From contig JAUJYZ010000906.1 in the NCBI GenBank assembly GCA_033675265.1, positions 1 to 64,000 of the forward strand: DNA of 64,000 nt, in the 5' to 3' direction. The stretch comes from Actinostola sp. cb2023. Taxonomy: Eukaryota; Cnidaria; Anthozoa; Actiniaria; Actinostolidae. A program made the position numbers and the translations under genes. Position 1 is the first letter of the stretch, and each line of letters opens with the position of its first letter. The notes under the pieces were generated by a model. It saw only the letters and a list, made by a program, of their open reading frames with translations. It had not been told where the DNA came from and ran no database searches. This document shows, in pieces, positions 62,777 to 64,000 of the stretch.

Positions 62777-63400
62777 GTAAGTCCAAATACGGTAAATCCA
62801 AAGTTCATTTCTCTTCGTTGCGTTGTTGTCGCCGGTCGTGTGCCGTCTACTTACAGCCGTAAATATGTTGCCAATACAGGACATTTTTGATCAACTCTAG
62901 CAGAAAGTGGTATATGATAAATTCAGGATCTGTGGAACAAAACTAGATGATCGAGTATCGGTATTTTGGAAGAATACACTGGTGTCGAAATTTCCATCAC
63001 AATTGCCAGCGTACAGACAACAATGGTGCTTTCTTCCAGAAATGGCCGGATTGTTGAACGAGAAAGCTATGGTCTTAGTCGTTTCTCCGTTTGGAATCAT
63101 CGCCTCAATACTAAACAAGCCACTGGTCTCAAACTTGAAGATATTATGGACACCATTATAGGTCTGGTTGGATATATCTATCTTCTCAATCTTGGGGATT
63201 TCCCGCCAACTGCGCCAACGTCAATCTCGTGGCTCGAGTTTAGGTTCTGTGGTACTGTACGCTCTGTACGTAAAACATGACGACGCCAGGAAACAGAATC
63301 CATATCAAAGGCCGGACAAAAAGAGAGCTAATGCTAGTGCACTGTAAATAGAGTCAATGTAGATTATTTTGTACGTTATTTGTGGAATCATCTCATCACA
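62777..63400. other. Unrecognised stretch with overlapping open frames
   Basis: Two plus frames of 84 and 104 codons (62907-63161, 62966-63280) overlap. One has VSVFWKNTLVSKFPSQLPAY, the other RFSVWNHRLN and IIGLVGYIYLLNLGDFPPT. Neither resembles a family I know, and only one can be real. Left unassigned. Confidence 0.4.
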
Positions 63401-63419
63401 CAATAATAATTACTTTCAT

Positions 63420-64000
63420 TTAAGTCCTGGCCAATTCACCCACTTCCATTACCATGCAGTGCCTGAGTGCTTTAATCATTCAGTGATTAAGTCCTGGCCA
63501 ATTCACCCACTGCCATTACCATGCAGTGCCTGAGTGCTTTAATCATTCAGTGATTAAGTCCTGGCTAATTCACCCACTTTCATTACCATTCAGTGCCTGA
63601 GTGCTTTAATCATTCAGTGATTAAGTGCTGGCCAATTAACCCACTTCCATTACCATGCAGTGCCTGAGTGCTTTAATCATTCAGTGATTAAGTCCTGGCC
63701 AATTCACCCACCTTCATTACCATACAGTGCCTGAGTGCTTTAATCATTCAGTGATTAAGTGCTGGCCAATTAACCCACTTTCATTACCATGCAGTGCCTG
63801 AGTGCTTTAATCATTTGATTAAGTGCTGGCCAATTCACCCACTTTCATTACCATTCAGTGCCTGAGTGCTTTAATCATTCAGTGATTAAGTGCTGGCCAA
63901 TTAACCCACTTTCATTACCATGCAGTGCCTGAGTGCTTTATCATTTGATTAAGTGCTGGCCAATTCACCCACTTTCATTACCATTCAGTGCCTGAGTGCT
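63420..64000. repeat. 67-bp satellite, more than eight units, running off the right edge
   Basis: Units read TAAGTCCTGGCCAATTCACC, then ATTACCATGCAGTGCCTGAG and TGCTTTAATCATTCAGTGAT. Some units lack CAGT (TCATTTGATTAAG), shortening them by about four bases. No coding content. Confidence 0.92.

Noticed and set aside
62907..63280. Possible helicase-like fragment (VLVVSPFG)
   Set aside because: No Walker A or other helicase motif nearby and a competing frame of equal quality; not supportable.

Overview
This window is nuclear DNA of an animal, not a microbe. The genes are split into short exons with GT-AG introns and encode metazoan domains: LDL-receptor class A modules, EGF modules, a YWTD propeller and a Brix domain. 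The very dense load of foldback/MITE repeats and the style of the Maverick element resemble what I associate with cnidarians, perhaps anthozoans. That placement is inference, not something the sequence proves.

Layout. (1) 1-10,380: 5' part of an LDL-receptor family gene (copy A, minus strand; signal peptide, eight LDLa modules, two EGF modules, start of the YWTD propeller), running off the left edge. (2) 10,380-17,400: C-terminal half of a BRIX1-like ribosome-biogenesis gene (six minus-strand exons) among MITEs and a SINE-like repeat. (3) 17,401-21,471: a 4.1-kb foldback element with a 9-bp target duplication. (4) 21,900-40,520: copy B of the same receptor gene, complete from signal peptide to transmembrane exon. 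Introns as well as exons match copy A, so this is a recent segmental duplication. Comparing the copies dates and delimits many insertions: a hAT-like element in A; in B a 2-kb TIR element, a 130-bp palindromic MITE, a 324-bp insert, a 3.8-kb IS3EU-like transposon, a TTAA element and a 680-bp foldback. Each copy carries one different single-base frameshift.

(5) 40,521-about 62,532: a decayed Maverick/Polinton, a virus-like DNA transposon, lying about 1.1 kb upstream of the copy B start codon. It encodes protein-primed DNA polymerase B (broken), a retroviral-type integrase, a double-jelly-roll major capsid protein, a packaging ATPase, a probable penton/minor capsid protein, a VLTF3-like late transcription factor, a BRO-N/VRR-NUC/zinc-finger fusion, several small membrane proteins and a very long coiled-coil protein made of about 58 copies of a 54-bp repeat. 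No cysteine protease was recognised. Almost every gene start carries an AT-rich ATATATG-type motif directly at the ATG, which with VLTF3 suggests a virus-like promoter system. The element is inactivated by a 9-bp-TSD foldback insertion, a 62-bp satellite element inside the polymerase, nonsense codons and frameshifts.

(6) 62,533-64,000: a possible first exon of another gene, an unrecognised open region and a 67-bp satellite running off the right edge.
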